From Anaerolineae bacterium (GTDB lineage Bacteria; Chloroflexota; Anaerolineae; Aggregatilineales; Aggregatilineaceae): a stretch of 64,000 nt of DNA. The notes below the pieces were generated by a model, which saw nothing but the letters and a program-made list of their open reading frames with translations, ran no database searches and had not been told where the DNA came from. This document shows, in pieces, positions 1 through 7,898 of the stretch. Position numbers and translations under genes: made by a program. Every line of letters starts with the position of its first letter. The first letter of the stretch is position 1. The DNA is taken from contig JAHDLB010000027.1 of NCBI GenBank assembly GCA_018432315.1, positions 124,001 through 188,000 of the forward strand, read 5' to 3'.

Positions 1-52
1 GTACCTGATGCGGGAACCGCGCCTGATGCCCGATCAGCAGGACGTGGTGTAG
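1..52 (+). CDS. 3' end of an unidentified protein (cut by window edge)
   Basis: A reading frame starting at base 2 runs to a TAG at 50-52 and encodes about 16 residues ending in Gln-Gln-Asp-Val-Val. The next gene starts 37 bp downstream on the same strand with its own ribosome site, so this is plausibly the tail of an upstream gene. It is too short to assign to any family. Confidence 0.35.
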   Translation, partial: YLMREPRLMPDQQDVV

Positions 53-89
53 GCTGGGCGCGATTGCCCAACAAGAGAGGGTAGGCACT

Positions 90-1070
90 GTGTCGAGTCG
101 GATTTGGCGCTGGATCGTTCCGTTAGGGGTGCTCGCCACGACGCTCGTGGCGACGCTGGCCTATGCCGGATCGAGGATCGAGACGGATGGCTTCAGCCTG
201 CGGCGGGATTATACGCTCACCAACGGCAACCAGCGCAGCGGTGATCAGGTGATCGTTGCCATCGAGAACGCCTATCTCGAGGCGCAGAGCGTGGTGGACG
301 GCAAGGCAACGATCATCGGCAGCGACGTGCTGATCGGCGGCGAGATCACCGATGACGTGGTCGTGCTGGCCGACCGATTGGTCGTGGGTGAATCCGCGCA
401 TATCCAGGGCGACCTGGTCGCCTGTGTCAATTCGCTCGTCCGGCAGCCCGGCGCACGGATCGACGGGGAACTCAAGGAAGAATGCAGCGACGGTCACGGT
501 GTGAGCGTCGCCAGTCTGTTCGAGTCCGGGATGGACGGCTGGCGCGACAACGTCGTGCTGCGCTTCAGTGGTATGGTGGTAGGCGCCTTGCTGTTTGGGG
601 CGGTGGCGTCGCTGGTCACGCTGATCATGCCCCGCCCGCTCATTCGCATGTCGAATTCCATGCGGCGCTCGCCCGCCACGACCGGCGTTTTTGGGTGCCT
701 GACGATCCTGGTGGCGCTCGGCCTGACGATGATTTACCTCGTCTCGCTGCTGCTGGTGCTGCCGCTGGTGCTGCTGCCCTTCTTCGTATTGGTGTGGGTG
801 GCGCTGGGGCTGTTGAGCCTGCTGGGCTGGATCGCGCTGGCCGAGCCGTTCGGGAATCGCGTACTCAACTGGCTGGACATCGACGAGCAGCCACGCATGA
901 TCAGCGCCGCGGTGGGCGGCATCGCGCTGACACTGGCCGTGCGCATCTGGGGACTCTTCTGGTTCACGTCGTGGATCGGGCTGCTGTTGACGGCGGTACT
1001 CGGCTCGATAGGGCTGGGCGCCGTGGTGCTGACCCGGTTGGGCACGCGCCCCTTTCCGCGCCCCAGCTAG
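90..1070 (+). CDS. Exported bactofilin-like beta-solenoid domain fused to membrane segments
   Basis: GTG start preceded by a purine-rich AAGAGAGG. Residues 1-27 form a signal peptide or signal anchor ending AYAGS. Residues about 50-130 resemble the short right-handed beta-helix of polymer-forming (bactofilin) proteins, with a repeating pattern of glycine and hydrophobic residues (IIGSDVLIGGEIT, LVVGESAHIQGDL). The C-terminal half has about four hydrophobic segments (roughly 158-180, 200-220, 222-250, 270-316). Cytosolic bactofilins lack such segments, so the solenoid here is probably outside the membrane. The function is not known. It ends 10 bp from a convergent gene. A second, ordinary bactofilin lies at 17937-18500. 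Confidence 0.75.
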   Translation: MSSRIWRWIVPLGVLATTLVATLAYAGSRIETDGFSLRRDYTLTNGNQRSGDQVIVAIENAYLEAQSVVDGKATIIGSDVLIGGEITDDVVVLADRLVVGESAHIQGDLVACVNSLVRQPGARIDGELKEECSDGHGVSVASLFESGMDGWRDNVVLRFSGMVVGALLFGAVASLVTLIMPRPLIRMSNSMRRSPATTGVFGCLTILVALGLTMIYLVSLLLVLPLVLLPFFVLVWVALGLLSLLGWIALAEPFGNRVLNWLDIDEQPRMISAAVGGIALTLAVRIWGLFWFTSWIGLLLTAVLGSIGLGAVVLTRLGTRPFPRPS

Positions 1071-1080
1071 TCCCTGCCGC

Positions 1081-1701
1081 CTAACCCTCCTCGTAGACGG
1101 TGATCATAGCGAGCAGCGTCTCGCGCGTGAACTGGTGCACCTGGCGCAGGACGGCGCCCCAGTCCAGCGTGGGGCGTGCCGTGCTCGTCTCCGATAGCTG
1201 GATGACTGCATCCAGCAAAAAATCCGCGAAGTAAAAATACCCGTGCAGCGCCTGGGTGAGCGACAGGCCCTCGTGTTTGAGCAGCCGCCCGTACAGCTCC
1301 CCGATCTGGTGGGACGAATCAAGCTCGCTGTCCAGCTCCGGATTGGTCAGGTACCGGATCAGCGAATCCATGAGGCGCAGCCCCTGCTGGCGCATGGTTT
1401 CGCGCGCGTCGGACGACAGGCGCTCGTACCAGTCCTGCTGCGAGAGGCCCCGCTTGTCGCCGATCTCCAGGCGCGCCCGTCCCAGGGCGCTCTGCACGAC
1501 GACCTGGGCCTCGCTTGGGCGCGTGACGCGGTGCGACGCCAACCACTGCTTGAGATCGGCCCGGCGAAACCGGCGGTGGCCGCCCGGCGTGCGGCGGAAT
1601 GGGAGTTCACCACGCTCGGCCCAATTGCGGATGGTGGCCGGGTGCACCCCGATGATCTCCGCGGCTTCCCCCAGGCTCACCCATTCTGACGACTGGCTCA
1701 T
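1081..1701 (-). CDS. MerR/excisionase-type regulator with RsbR-like helical C-terminal domain
   Basis: 206 aa. Residues 8-55 are a winged helix-turn-helix of the MerR/excisionase type (VSLGEAAEIIGVHPATIRNW, then the wing GELPFRRTPGGHRRFR). Residues about 90-200 are all-helical and resemble the non-heme globin-like N-terminal domain of RsbRD stress-response proteins (LMDSLIRYL, then SLTQALHGYFYFADFLLDAVIQL). The combination suggests a DNA-binding protein with an input domain, but the ligand is unknown. The gene has its own promoter (1734-1762) and a Shine-Dalgarno AGAGG 8 bp before the ATG. Confidence 0.75.
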   Translation of the reverse strand: MSQSSEWVSLGEAAEIIGVHPATIRNWAERGELPFRRTPGGHRRFRRADLKQWLASHRVTRPSEAQVVVQSALGRARLEIGDKRGLSQQDWYERLSSDARETMRQQGLRLMDSLIRYLTNPELDSELDSSHQIGELYGRLLKHEGLSLTQALHGYFYFADFLLDAVIQLSETSTARPTLDWGAVLRQVHQFTRETLLAMITVYEEG

Positions 1702-1733
1702 GCTGCGTGCCTCTGCTCTGAGTCGATAGACTG

Positions 1734-1762
1734 ATTGTAGTGTGCGCGTGACGTGCCGGCAA
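1734..1762 (-). promoter_or_regulatory. Sigma-70-like promoter for the MerR-like gene
   Basis: On the minus strand TTGCCG (1762-1757), a 17-bp spacer, then TACAAT (1739-1734). It lies about 33 bp before the start codon at 1701, in the gap downstream of priA. Confidence 0.6.
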
Positions 1763-1774
1763 CACCGCGCCCGC

Positions 1775-4708
1775 CTAGAGCATATCCACCGGGTCGATGT
1801 CCACGTACCAGCCCTCGGCCACGTCCAGGTGGGCGAGAATGGCGGCGGGGTCCGGGCTGCGGACGATCAGGTGCCAGCGGAACAGGTTGTTGCGCTTGGC
1901 GAAAAAGCACGGCGTGGGGCCGATGATCTCGCTGGCGGTGAACTGGCCCCGATCGATCCGGTCCTGCAAAACGCTCGCGGCGCGCTGGGCTTCCTGCTCG
2001 GCCTGTTTGGGCGTGGAATACTGGAACAGGACGCGTCCCAGCCGCCGGAACGGGGGATAGCGCTGGTCCTGGCGGTAGGCCAGCTCCTGGCGGTAGAACG
2101 TGGCATAGTCGTGCTCGCGGGCGGCCTGGATCGCGTAGTGCTCCGGCAGATAGCTTTGCAGGATCACGCGCCCGCCCAACGCGCCGCGCCCCGCGCGCCC
2201 GGCCACCTGGGTGAGCAGTTGGAACGTCCGCTCGCCGGCGCGGTAGTCCGGCAGGCCGAGCGCCGTGTCAGCAGAGATGATCCCGACCAGCGTGACGTGC
2301 GGCAGGTCCAGCCCCTTGGCGATCATCTGCGTGCCGATCAGGATGTTGGCTTTGCCCGCGCTGAAGTGCCCCAGGATGATCTCGTGAGCTTCGCGCCCGG
2401 TGGCGGTGTCGCGGTCCCAGCGAATCGTCCGCGCGGTGGGAAACGCCGCCTGAACCGCCGATTCGATCAGCTCGGTGCCCTGGCCGAAGTGCTTGATCCG
2501 GCTGCTGCCGCAGTCGGGGCAGGTGGTGATGTGGTCGCGCCGGTAGCCGCAGTAGTGGCAGATCAGCGATTGGTTCGGCCCGTGATACGTCAGCGGCGTG
2601 TTGCAGCGCGGGCAGTTGGCGATGTACCCGCAGTCGCGGCACATCACGAAGGTGGCGGTGCCGCGCCGGTTCAGGAACAGGATCGCCTGCTCGTCGCGGG
2701 CCAGCACCTCGTTCAGTGCCGTGTGCAGCGGGCGGCTGAAGATGCTGCGATTGCCGGCGCGCAACTCCTGGCGCATGTCCACGACGTGCACATCGGGCAG
2801 ATCGGCGCTCACCGCGTCGCTGGCGTCGGTGGGGTGATAGCGGGCGCGGGGCGCGTTCAGGCGCCGGACCTGCTCGGCGATGCGCTCGCGGTGGGCGATG
2901 ATCCGGTCTGGCAGGCTCAGCAGGTGGTAGGTGCCCTGGTCGGCGCGGAAATAGGTCACCAGGTCCGGCGTGGCGCTGCCGAGCAGCACGGTGCCCCGGT
3001 TGAGCCGCATCATCTCGATGGCGACGTCGCGCGCGTGGTAATAGGGCGGGGCGATGGGCGGTGACTGCTTGTAGCTGTCGTCGTGCTCCTCGTCCAGGAT
3101 GACCAGCCCGACGTCGGGCAGCGGCGTGAACAGCGCCGAACGCGCGCCGACGACGACGTGAATGTCACCCGCTCGCGCGCGCCGCCACGTGTCGTAGCGC
3201 TCGCCGGCGCTCAGCCCGCTGTGGACAATCGACACGCGGCCAGGGAAGCGCGACGCAAACCGGCGCACCGTCTGCGGGGTCAGCGAGATCTCCGGGACCA
3301 GCACGATCGCCTGCCGTCCCTGGGCCAGCACGCGCTCGACGGCCCGCAGGTAAATCTCGGTCTTGCCGGAGCCGGTCACGCCGTGCAGCACGAACACGCC
3401 GGAGACGTCCGGCGGCGGCGAGATTTCGCCCCAATGCACTGTGTCCATGTACTGCCGGACGGTCGTCCAGGCGCGGTCTTGCTCGGCGGTGAGCGGCGGC
3501 GCGACGGTCGGGACGAATTCGCGGTCGGTCAGCGGATCGCGCCAGGTTTCCGCCTCGCCGAGGAGGATCAGCCCGTCGTCGGCCAGCCGCTGCAGCCGGG
3601 CGAGGTCGGTCCCGGTGCGCTCGTAGACGTCGCGCACGTCCACCGCTTCGCCGGCCTGCGCCAGGAAGTGCAGAATGTCGAGATAGGGCTGGCCGCCGCG
3701 CAGCTCGATGATGCGCCGCTGGGCTTCCTCGTCGGGCAGCCGCAGCTCGACGGTAGCCGCTTCGGTCCAGCGCCGGACCGTCCCCGCCGATTCCAGCGTG
3801 CGGACCGTATTGGTGTTGAGGTCTTCGACCGGCAGCGGCCCGCTGGCGGATACGAGTTGTTCGAGCGCCTCTTTCTGGGCGGGGGCGCGGTCGTAGCTCC
3901 CACCGGTGAGGCGCGCAGCGATCTCGGCATCCGATACCGCCATCTCCACCCAGGTCTGCTTGGGCGAGATCGCGACGTCGCCGCTTTCGGCCAGCGTGCG
4001 CACCGGCGCTTCGGTGCAGCCGACGGACATCAGCAGCGTGCTCATGCTCATGCGCCGCTCCGGCGCGGCGAGCAGAACTTCCAGCACGTTGGCGCGGCGC
4101 GATTCGCGGCCCAGGCGCGGCGCGAAATGCGGGATGCGCTCCGGGGCGAGCACCAGCTCGGCGGTGCGGATGGTCTTGGGCTTGATGTCAGGCGCTTCGA
4201 GGATCGCTTCCCGGTCCACCACGCCGCGCTCGGCCAGCCCGCGGATCGCGCTCTGCCAGCGGGTGCGGGGCAGGGCGTGATCGAGCTGGCGCCCGCGCAG
4301 CGGTCCGCGCCGCTGAAGCAGGCTCACGATCCGCTGCTGGATGGCGGACAGGCTGCCGGGCGCGTCATCGCGCAGGGTGTAGAGCGTGTCGCCGCGCTTG
4401 GCGAGGCCGGGCGGCAGCATCAGCCACAGGCACATCCCCAGCGGCGCGAGCGTCGTTTCGGCCATCCAGCGCGCGAGGGCGAGCTGCACCGGCGTGACGA
4501 CGGGATGCGGATCGAGCCGCTCGAGGACGGGTTTGGTCTGGGGGATCGGCGTCGTGTCGGACAGGGCCACGACGATCCCGCTGGTGAAGCCGGTCCCGAA
4601 GCTGACCTTCACCAGGTGGCCCGGCTCGATGCGCCCGCTCAGCGGGGCCGGGATGTGGTAGTGGAAGGTGCTGGTCACCCGGCGGTTGACGGCGATTTCG
4701 GCGTACAT
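1775..4708 (-). CDS. priA: Primosomal protein N' (PriA), replication restart helicase, enlarged
   Basis: 977 aa, against roughly 730-800 for most PriA. Residues 1-102 match the 3'-DNA-binding domain. The superfamily 2 helicase has Walker A GVTGSGKT at 443-450, DEEH at 539-542 and LGSATP near 576-581. The two-zinc cluster has eight cysteines (690, 693, 699, 702, 717, 720, 730, 733). The C-terminal domain follows. PriA reloads the replicative helicase at collapsed forks. The extra length lies between the DNA-binding domain and the helicase (about 103-410), where four winged-helix-like stretches can be discerned instead of one. The start ATG lies 9 bp after the amrB stop, with no clear Shine-Dalgarno site, which suggests translational coupling. 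Confidence 0.97.
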   Translation of the reverse strand: MYAEIAVNRRVTSTFHYHIPAPLSGRIEPGHLVKVSFGTGFTSGIVVALSDTTPIPQTKPVLERLDPHPVVTPVQLALARWMAETTLAPLGMCLWLMLPPGLAKRGDTLYTLRDDAPGSLSAIQQRIVSLLQRRGPLRGRQLDHALPRTRWQSAIRGLAERGVVDREAILEAPDIKPKTIRTAELVLAPERIPHFAPRLGRESRRANVLEVLLAAPERRMSMSTLLMSVGCTEAPVRTLAESGDVAISPKQTWVEMAVSDAEIAARLTGGSYDRAPAQKEALEQLVSASGPLPVEDLNTNTVRTLESAGTVRRWTEAATVELRLPDEEAQRRIIELRGGQPYLDILHFLAQAGEAVDVRDVYERTGTDLARLQRLADDGLILLGEAETWRDPLTDREFVPTVAPPLTAEQDRAWTTVRQYMDTVHWGEISPPPDVSGVFVLHGVTGSGKTEIYLRAVERVLAQGRQAIVLVPEISLTPQTVRRFASRFPGRVSIVHSGLSAGERYDTWRRARAGDIHVVVGARSALFTPLPDVGLVILDEEHDDSYKQSPPIAPPYYHARDVAIEMMRLNRGTVLLGSATPDLVTYFRADQGTYHLLSLPDRIIAHRERIAEQVRRLNAPRARYHPTDASDAVSADLPDVHVVDMRQELRAGNRSIFSRPLHTALNEVLARDEQAILFLNRRGTATFVMCRDCGYIANCPRCNTPLTYHGPNQSLICHYCGYRRDHITTCPDCGSSRIKHFGQGTELIESAVQAAFPTARTIRWDRDTATGREAHEIILGHFSAGKANILIGTQMIAKGLDLPHVTLVGIISADTALGLPDYRAGERTFQLLTQVAGRAGRGALGGRVILQSYLPEHYAIQAAREHDYATFYRQELAYRQDQRYPPFRRLGRVLFQYSTPKQAEQEAQRAASVLQDRIDRGQFTASEIIGPTPCFFAKRNNLFRWHLIVRSPDPAAILAHLDVAEGWYVDIDPVDML

Positions 4709-4717
4709 CGAGCAGGG

Positions 4718-5554
4718 TTATTCGGACCGAAAGAAGACAGCCGCGCCATAGCCCACGACCTGGTCGTAGTCGTGGGTGACGTCGCCGGAGGTGGCATAGT
4801 CGACGATCTGGGCCGTGTCCGCGCCGAGGTCGCGGGCGGCGATCATCACGGTGGCGATCGCGCCGCGCCCGCACGCGAACCCCTCGCCTTGAGTTTCCAG
4901 GTGGAGCACGCGCACCGGGTCGAACGCCCCGACGGCGTCGAGCATGGCCCGGTCGAGCGCGTTAGCGGTGCTCTGCGGGTAAAAGTGCGAGAGGTCCGAG
5001 CTGGCGACGAGCAGCGCCTTGCGCCCGGCCAGAATATTCGCCAGCGCGTGACCGAGCATTTCGGCGGTATGCAGCGACTGGTCGATCAGCGCCAGCGGGA
5101 TCAGGGCGAAGTTGCCCAGGACGCGCTGCAAGAAGGGAAGCTCGATCTCCAGCGCGTGTTCCGCATCCCACCGGACCGGCTCGACCGGCACTGTCTCGCG
5201 CAGCGCCTCCAGCGCCGCGTGATCGACCGGGACGTCGCCCAGCGGCGTCCGGTAGGCAGCGTGGCCGGTCGTCAGGATATCCGCCTGATAGCGGTGGTGC
5301 GAGGGGCCGATCACGGCTACCGTGTCGACGTCCATGCCCTGCACCAGCTTGAACGCGTGCCCGGCAACCGGGCCGGAGTAGCGGTGCCCGGCGTGTGGCG
5401 CCAGCAGGCCGATGATCGCGCCCGGAATGGCGGGCACATCCGCCTGGGCGAGGTAATCGTCCACCGTGCTCGCCAGGTGCGCCGGGTCGCCAGGGTACCA
5501 GCGTCCGGCGATGGGAGATGGGCGAAAATCGCGCGCGGGTGTCGGGTGGGTCAT
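4718..5554 (-). CDS. amrB: AmmeMemoRadiSam system protein B (MEMO1 family)
   Basis: 278 aa. The N-terminus (R-P-S-P-I-A-G-R-W-Y-P) and the motif L-A-P-H-A-G-H-R-Y-S-G-P-V-A-G are typical of the MEMO1/DUF52 family, as are GPSHHRY and ASSDLSHFYP. The fold is related to extradiol dioxygenases, and the histidines are the expected metal ligands. The family name comes from its usual neighbours AMMECR1 and a radical SAM protein. Neither is in this window. It is co-transcribed with priA, 9 bp downstream. Its biochemical role in bacteria is unsettled. Confidence 0.9.
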   Translation of the reverse strand: MTHPTPARDFRPSPIAGRWYPGDPAHLASTVDDYLAQADVPAIPGAIIGLLAPHAGHRYSGPVAGHAFKLVQGMDVDTVAVIGPSHHRYQADILTTGHAAYRTPLGDVPVDHAALEALRETVPVEPVRWDAEHALEIELPFLQRVLGNFALIPLALIDQSLHTAEMLGHALANILAGRKALLVASSDLSHFYPQSTANALDRAMLDAVGAFDPVRVLHLETQGEGFACGRGAIATVMIAARDLGADTAQIVDYATSGDVTHDYDQVVGYGAAVFFRSE

Positions 5555-5596
5555 GGTGGGTCTTGTAAACCGTTTGTTGTGCGCTTCGTTGTGTCT

Positions 5597-5626
5597 ATTT
5601 TAACATGAGGCGTGGTATGCCGACAA
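5597..5626 (-). promoter_or_regulatory. Promoter for amrB-priA
   Basis: Minus strand TTGTCG (5626-5621), an 18-bp spacer, TAAAAT (5602-5597), about 43 bp before the amrB start. It overlaps the -35 region of the divergent hydrolase promoter, so the two directions may compete. Confidence 0.55.
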
Positions 5627-5646
5627 GCGTTCTGCCTGGGTATAAT
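5618..5646 (+). promoter_or_regulatory. Promoter for the alpha/beta hydrolase gene
   Basis: A consensus -10 TATAAT lies at 5641-5646. The best -35 at 17 bp is the weak TGCCGA (5618-5623). Transcription from about 5653 excludes the upstream in-frame ATG at 5612 and supports the start at 5684. Confidence 0.55.
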
Positions 5647-5683
5647 CTGGGGGACGGTGTCCAACAGGAAGACAGGGATCGGC

Positions 5684-6643
5684 ATGCTGCGAAAAACGTG
5701 GTGGGGATGGTGGGTGATCGCGCTGTTCGTGTTCGTGCTGCTGATCGTGCCCTATTTGCTGCCGCTGGGCGGCCCGCCGATCATCGCGCCGGCGGCGTTG
5801 ACCGACGAAAACGGCGCTTTCGCCGAGGTGGACGGCGAGACGCTGTATTACGTGCACGCGCCGGGCGGTGAGCGGGAGGTGGTGCTGCTGATTCACGGCT
5901 TTGGCGGTTCGACGGTCACCTGGCAGCAGACGATCCCGGCGCTGGCAGCGGCGGGTTATGATACGTACGCGGTAGACCTACCCGGCTTCGGCCTCAGCCA
6001 GAAAGGTTGGGATACCGACTACCGCCACGCAACCCAGGCGCGGCGGGTGATCGGCCTGATGGACCAGCTTGGCATCGACCGGGTGGTAGTGGTCGGGCAC
6101 TCGATGGGCGGCAGCGTGGCGGCTCATCTGGCGCTCAGCGCCCCGGATCGCATCAGCCGGTTGGTGCTCGTCGATGCGGCGATCCTGAACGCGGACTCGG
6201 GACCGTATTCCGTGCCGGCGTTCGCGCTGGAGGTGTCGGTGGTGCGCCGTTGGGCGCAGTTTGGGCTGCGGCGGGGCATCGATTCGTTGTTTGGCGATCT
6301 GCTTTTCGATGCGGCGTATCAGGACGACGCGATCACGCCCGCGCTGGAGGAAGGGTACCGGCGGGCGCTGCATACCCCCGGCTGGGATACCGGCTTGCTG
6401 GGCATTCTGCGCGACGCGAGGGACAATAACCTGCCCGCGCCGGTCAGCGACATCCAGGTTCCGACGCTGATCCTGTGGGGAGCGGAGGATACGTGGGTGG
6501 CGCCTGAGGACGGCGCGCGTCTGGAGAACCTGATCGATGGAGCACAGCGGGTCGTCTTTTCGGGGGTGGGCCATCTGCCGATGCACGAGGCGCCGGAGGA
6601 CTTCAACGCCGCTTTGCTCGACTTCCTGAACCCGGCTGATTGA
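5684..6643 (+). CDS. Membrane-anchored alpha/beta hydrolase
   Basis: 319 aa from ATG 5684, which follows AGGGA at a usable distance. An earlier in-frame ATG at 5612 lies upstream of the likely transcription start. Residues about 6-28 form one transmembrane anchor (WWVIALFVFVLLIVPYLLP). The hydrolase fold shows the oxyanion motif LLIHGFGGS, the nucleophile elbow GHSMGGS, a late acidic residue in ILWGAEDTWV and the catalytic His in GHLPMHEAPEDF. It resembles the broad family of esterases, lipases and C-C hydrolases. The substrate cannot be told from sequence. Confidence 0.9.
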   Translation: MLRKTWWGWWVIALFVFVLLIVPYLLPLGGPPIIAPAALTDENGAFAEVDGETLYYVHAPGGEREVVLLIHGFGGSTVTWQQTIPALAAAGYDTYAVDLPGFGLSQKGWDTDYRHATQARRVIGLMDQLGIDRVVVVGHSMGGSVAAHLALSAPDRISRLVLVDAAILNADSGPYSVPAFALEVSVVRRWAQFGLRRGIDSLFGDLLFDAAYQDDAITPALEEGYRRALHTPGWDTGLLGILRDARDNNLPAPVSDIQVPTLILWGAEDTWVAPEDGARLENLIDGAQRVVFSGVGHLPMHEAPEDFNAALLDFLNPAD

Positions 6644-6648
6644 AACAC

Positions 6649-6683
6649 AAGCCGGGGCTGCGTTCGGAACGCTCCCCGGCTTT
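6649..6683. terminator. Hairpin terminator between convergent hydrolase and groES
   Basis: AAGCCGGGG (6649-6657) pairs with CCCCGGCTT (6674-6682), and an inner GCGTT/AACGC stem extends the helix. Short T tracts flank it on both strands, so it may serve both convergent genes. Confidence 0.7.
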
Positions 6684-6703
6684 GCTGTGCGTGGCGGGCG
6701 GCT

Positions 6704-6985
6704 TTATTTGATCCGCGCCAACACGTCGTCTTCGTTCATCAGCAAGTAGGTCTTGCCTTCGTACTTGATCTCGTTGCCGGTGTACTTGGGGAACAGCACG
6801 CGGTCGCCCACCTTGAGATCGGTCATCATCTCTTCAGAGCTGCCCACAGCTTCGATGGTGCCCTGCTGCGGTTTCTCTTTGGCCGTCTCGGGCAGCAGGA
6901 CGCCGCCGGGAGACTGCGCCTCGCCTTCGATCGGCAGAACCAACACGCGAGCGCCAAGCGGTTCAATGTTGATCGTATCGGCCAT
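6704..6985 (-). CDS. groES: Co-chaperonin GroES
   Basis: 93 aa, the normal length for the Hsp10 family. It has the N-terminal beta strand (LGARVLVLPIE), the mobile-loop region SPGGVLLPETAKEKPQQGTI, the conserved VGDRVLFPKYTG and the C-terminal EDDVLARI. GroES caps GroEL during protein folding in the cytosol. A strong AAGGAG precedes the ATG. No groEL lies beside it in this window, and I see no CIRCE inverted repeat upstream. It follows the disulfide oxidoreductase gene by 68 bp. Confidence 0.97.
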   Translation of the reverse strand: MADTINIEPLGARVLVLPIEGEAQSPGGVLLPETAKEKPQQGTIEAVGSSEEMMTDLKVGDRVLFPKYTGNEIKYEGKTYLLMNEDDVLARIK

Positions 6986-7027
6986 TTATGTTTCTCCTTA
7001 CGCGTAGTGTAGATAATGTCTTTGAAA

Positions 7028-7053
7028 CCCGGTGGTTGTCTTCGTCACCAGGG
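7028..7053 (-). terminator. Possible weak terminator after the disulfide oxidoreductase gene
   Basis: CCCGGTG and CACCAGGG pair with a single bulged A around a short loop, directly after the stop codon at 7054. Only a three-base T tract follows on the minus strand, so read-through into groES is likely. Confidence 0.35.
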
Positions 7054-7710
7054 CTAGGACGGCTGCCCGGCTGCGGCTTTGAGCTTCTCCAGCAGCATCG
7101 ATTCCGGCACTGCACCTTCGATGTACGTGTCCTCGTTGATCACGGTGCGCGGCACGCCCATGACATTGTAGCGGTTGCCCAGGTGGGGGAACTCGGTCAC
7201 TTCCACCATATCCGCCGTCACTTTGTCCGACGCCATCGCCAGGCGGTGGGCCAGGACGACCGCGTTGGGGCAGTAAGGGCAGGTGGGCGTCACGAAAACC
7301 TGCAGATGCAGCGGTTCGGTGAGCGTGTCCAGGAAGGCCAGCGTCGACTTGTCGAGGTCGTTCGCGCCGGTGCCCATGGCGATGATCGCTTCGAGCAGCG
7401 AGGTGAACTCGTAGCCCGAGGGAATGCCGTAGAACCGGATGCCGTAATCCTGGTCGTTAGCGCCCATCACCGCGATGGCGGGGATCTTATCGACCTGCAG
7501 CGACTCGGCCAGCGCGCTGTCGTCGACGAAGTCGTGCACGTGCAGAGTCACCTGGTCGGACAGCTCCGCGACTTCTTCCGCAATCTGCCGGGTTTCTTTG
7601 CAGTAACCGCATTCATATTCCTGGGTGAACAGGTGCAGATTGACCGGCGAGGTCACCACGGCCAGCAGGTCGCGCACCTGGTTTTGTGTGTCCTGATCCA
7701 TCAATGGCAT
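7054..7710 (-). CDS. Protein disulfide oxidoreductase with two thioredoxin/glutaredoxin folds
   Basis: 218 aa with two redox motifs: CGYC at 34-37 and CPYC at 144-147, each at the N-terminus of a thioredoxin-like unit. The cis-Pro motifs (KIPAIAV and GVPRTVI) are also present. This two-domain layout matches the PDO / glutaredoxin-like family of thermophiles and anaerobes, which reduces or forms cytosolic disulfides. AAGGA lies about 10 bp before the first ATG, and a second ATG is three codons later. It is grouped with groES and osmC, which suggests a redox and protein-quality role. Confidence 0.9.
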   Translation of the reverse strand: MPLMDQDTQNQVRDLLAVVTSPVNLHLFTQEYECGYCKETRQIAEEVAELSDQVTLHVHDFVDDSALAESLQVDKIPAIAVMGANDQDYGIRFYGIPSGYEFTSLLEAIIAMGTGANDLDKSTLAFLDTLTEPLHLQVFVTPTCPYCPNAVVLAHRLAMASDKVTADMVEVTEFPHLGNRYNVMGVPRTVINEDTYIEGAVPESMLLEKLKAAAGQPS

Positions 7711-7832
7711 GAGGGTCTATCCTTTATGTGATTGACGTGAACCGTTACACCCATTTAGATGCAGTTTTCTGCTGCTGGTTGCGCCGTCCGCAAGACATCA
7801 TACCGTGAAACAAGCCGTGTTTCTAACAGAAA

Positions 7833-7862
7833 TTCGTTAGAGGTCGCGCCTGCCGGTATAAT
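7833..7862 (+). promoter_or_regulatory. Promoter for the osmC-like gene
   Basis: A -10 TATAAT lies at 7857-7862. The -35 at 18 bp (TTCGTT, 7833-7838) is weak. The start codon at 7899 lies about 37 bp further on. Confidence 0.5.
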
Positions 7863-7898
7863 GCGAACTGGCATCGCATGGTCTGGCAAAGGATGAGT

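Noticed and set aside
1742-3064. 440-codon plus-strand frame antisense to priA
   Set aside because: Same composition artefact, no ribosome site and no recognisable fold.
3083-5608. Very long open frame (841 codons) on the plus strand antisense to priA and amrB
   Set aside because: GC-rich third positions keep antisense frames open. The translation is Arg/Gly/Ala/Asp-rich, without domains, and lies opposite two clear genes.
5612-5683. Upstream ATG for the alpha/beta hydrolase
   Set aside because: It precedes the predicted transcription start set by the TATAAT at 5641-5646.
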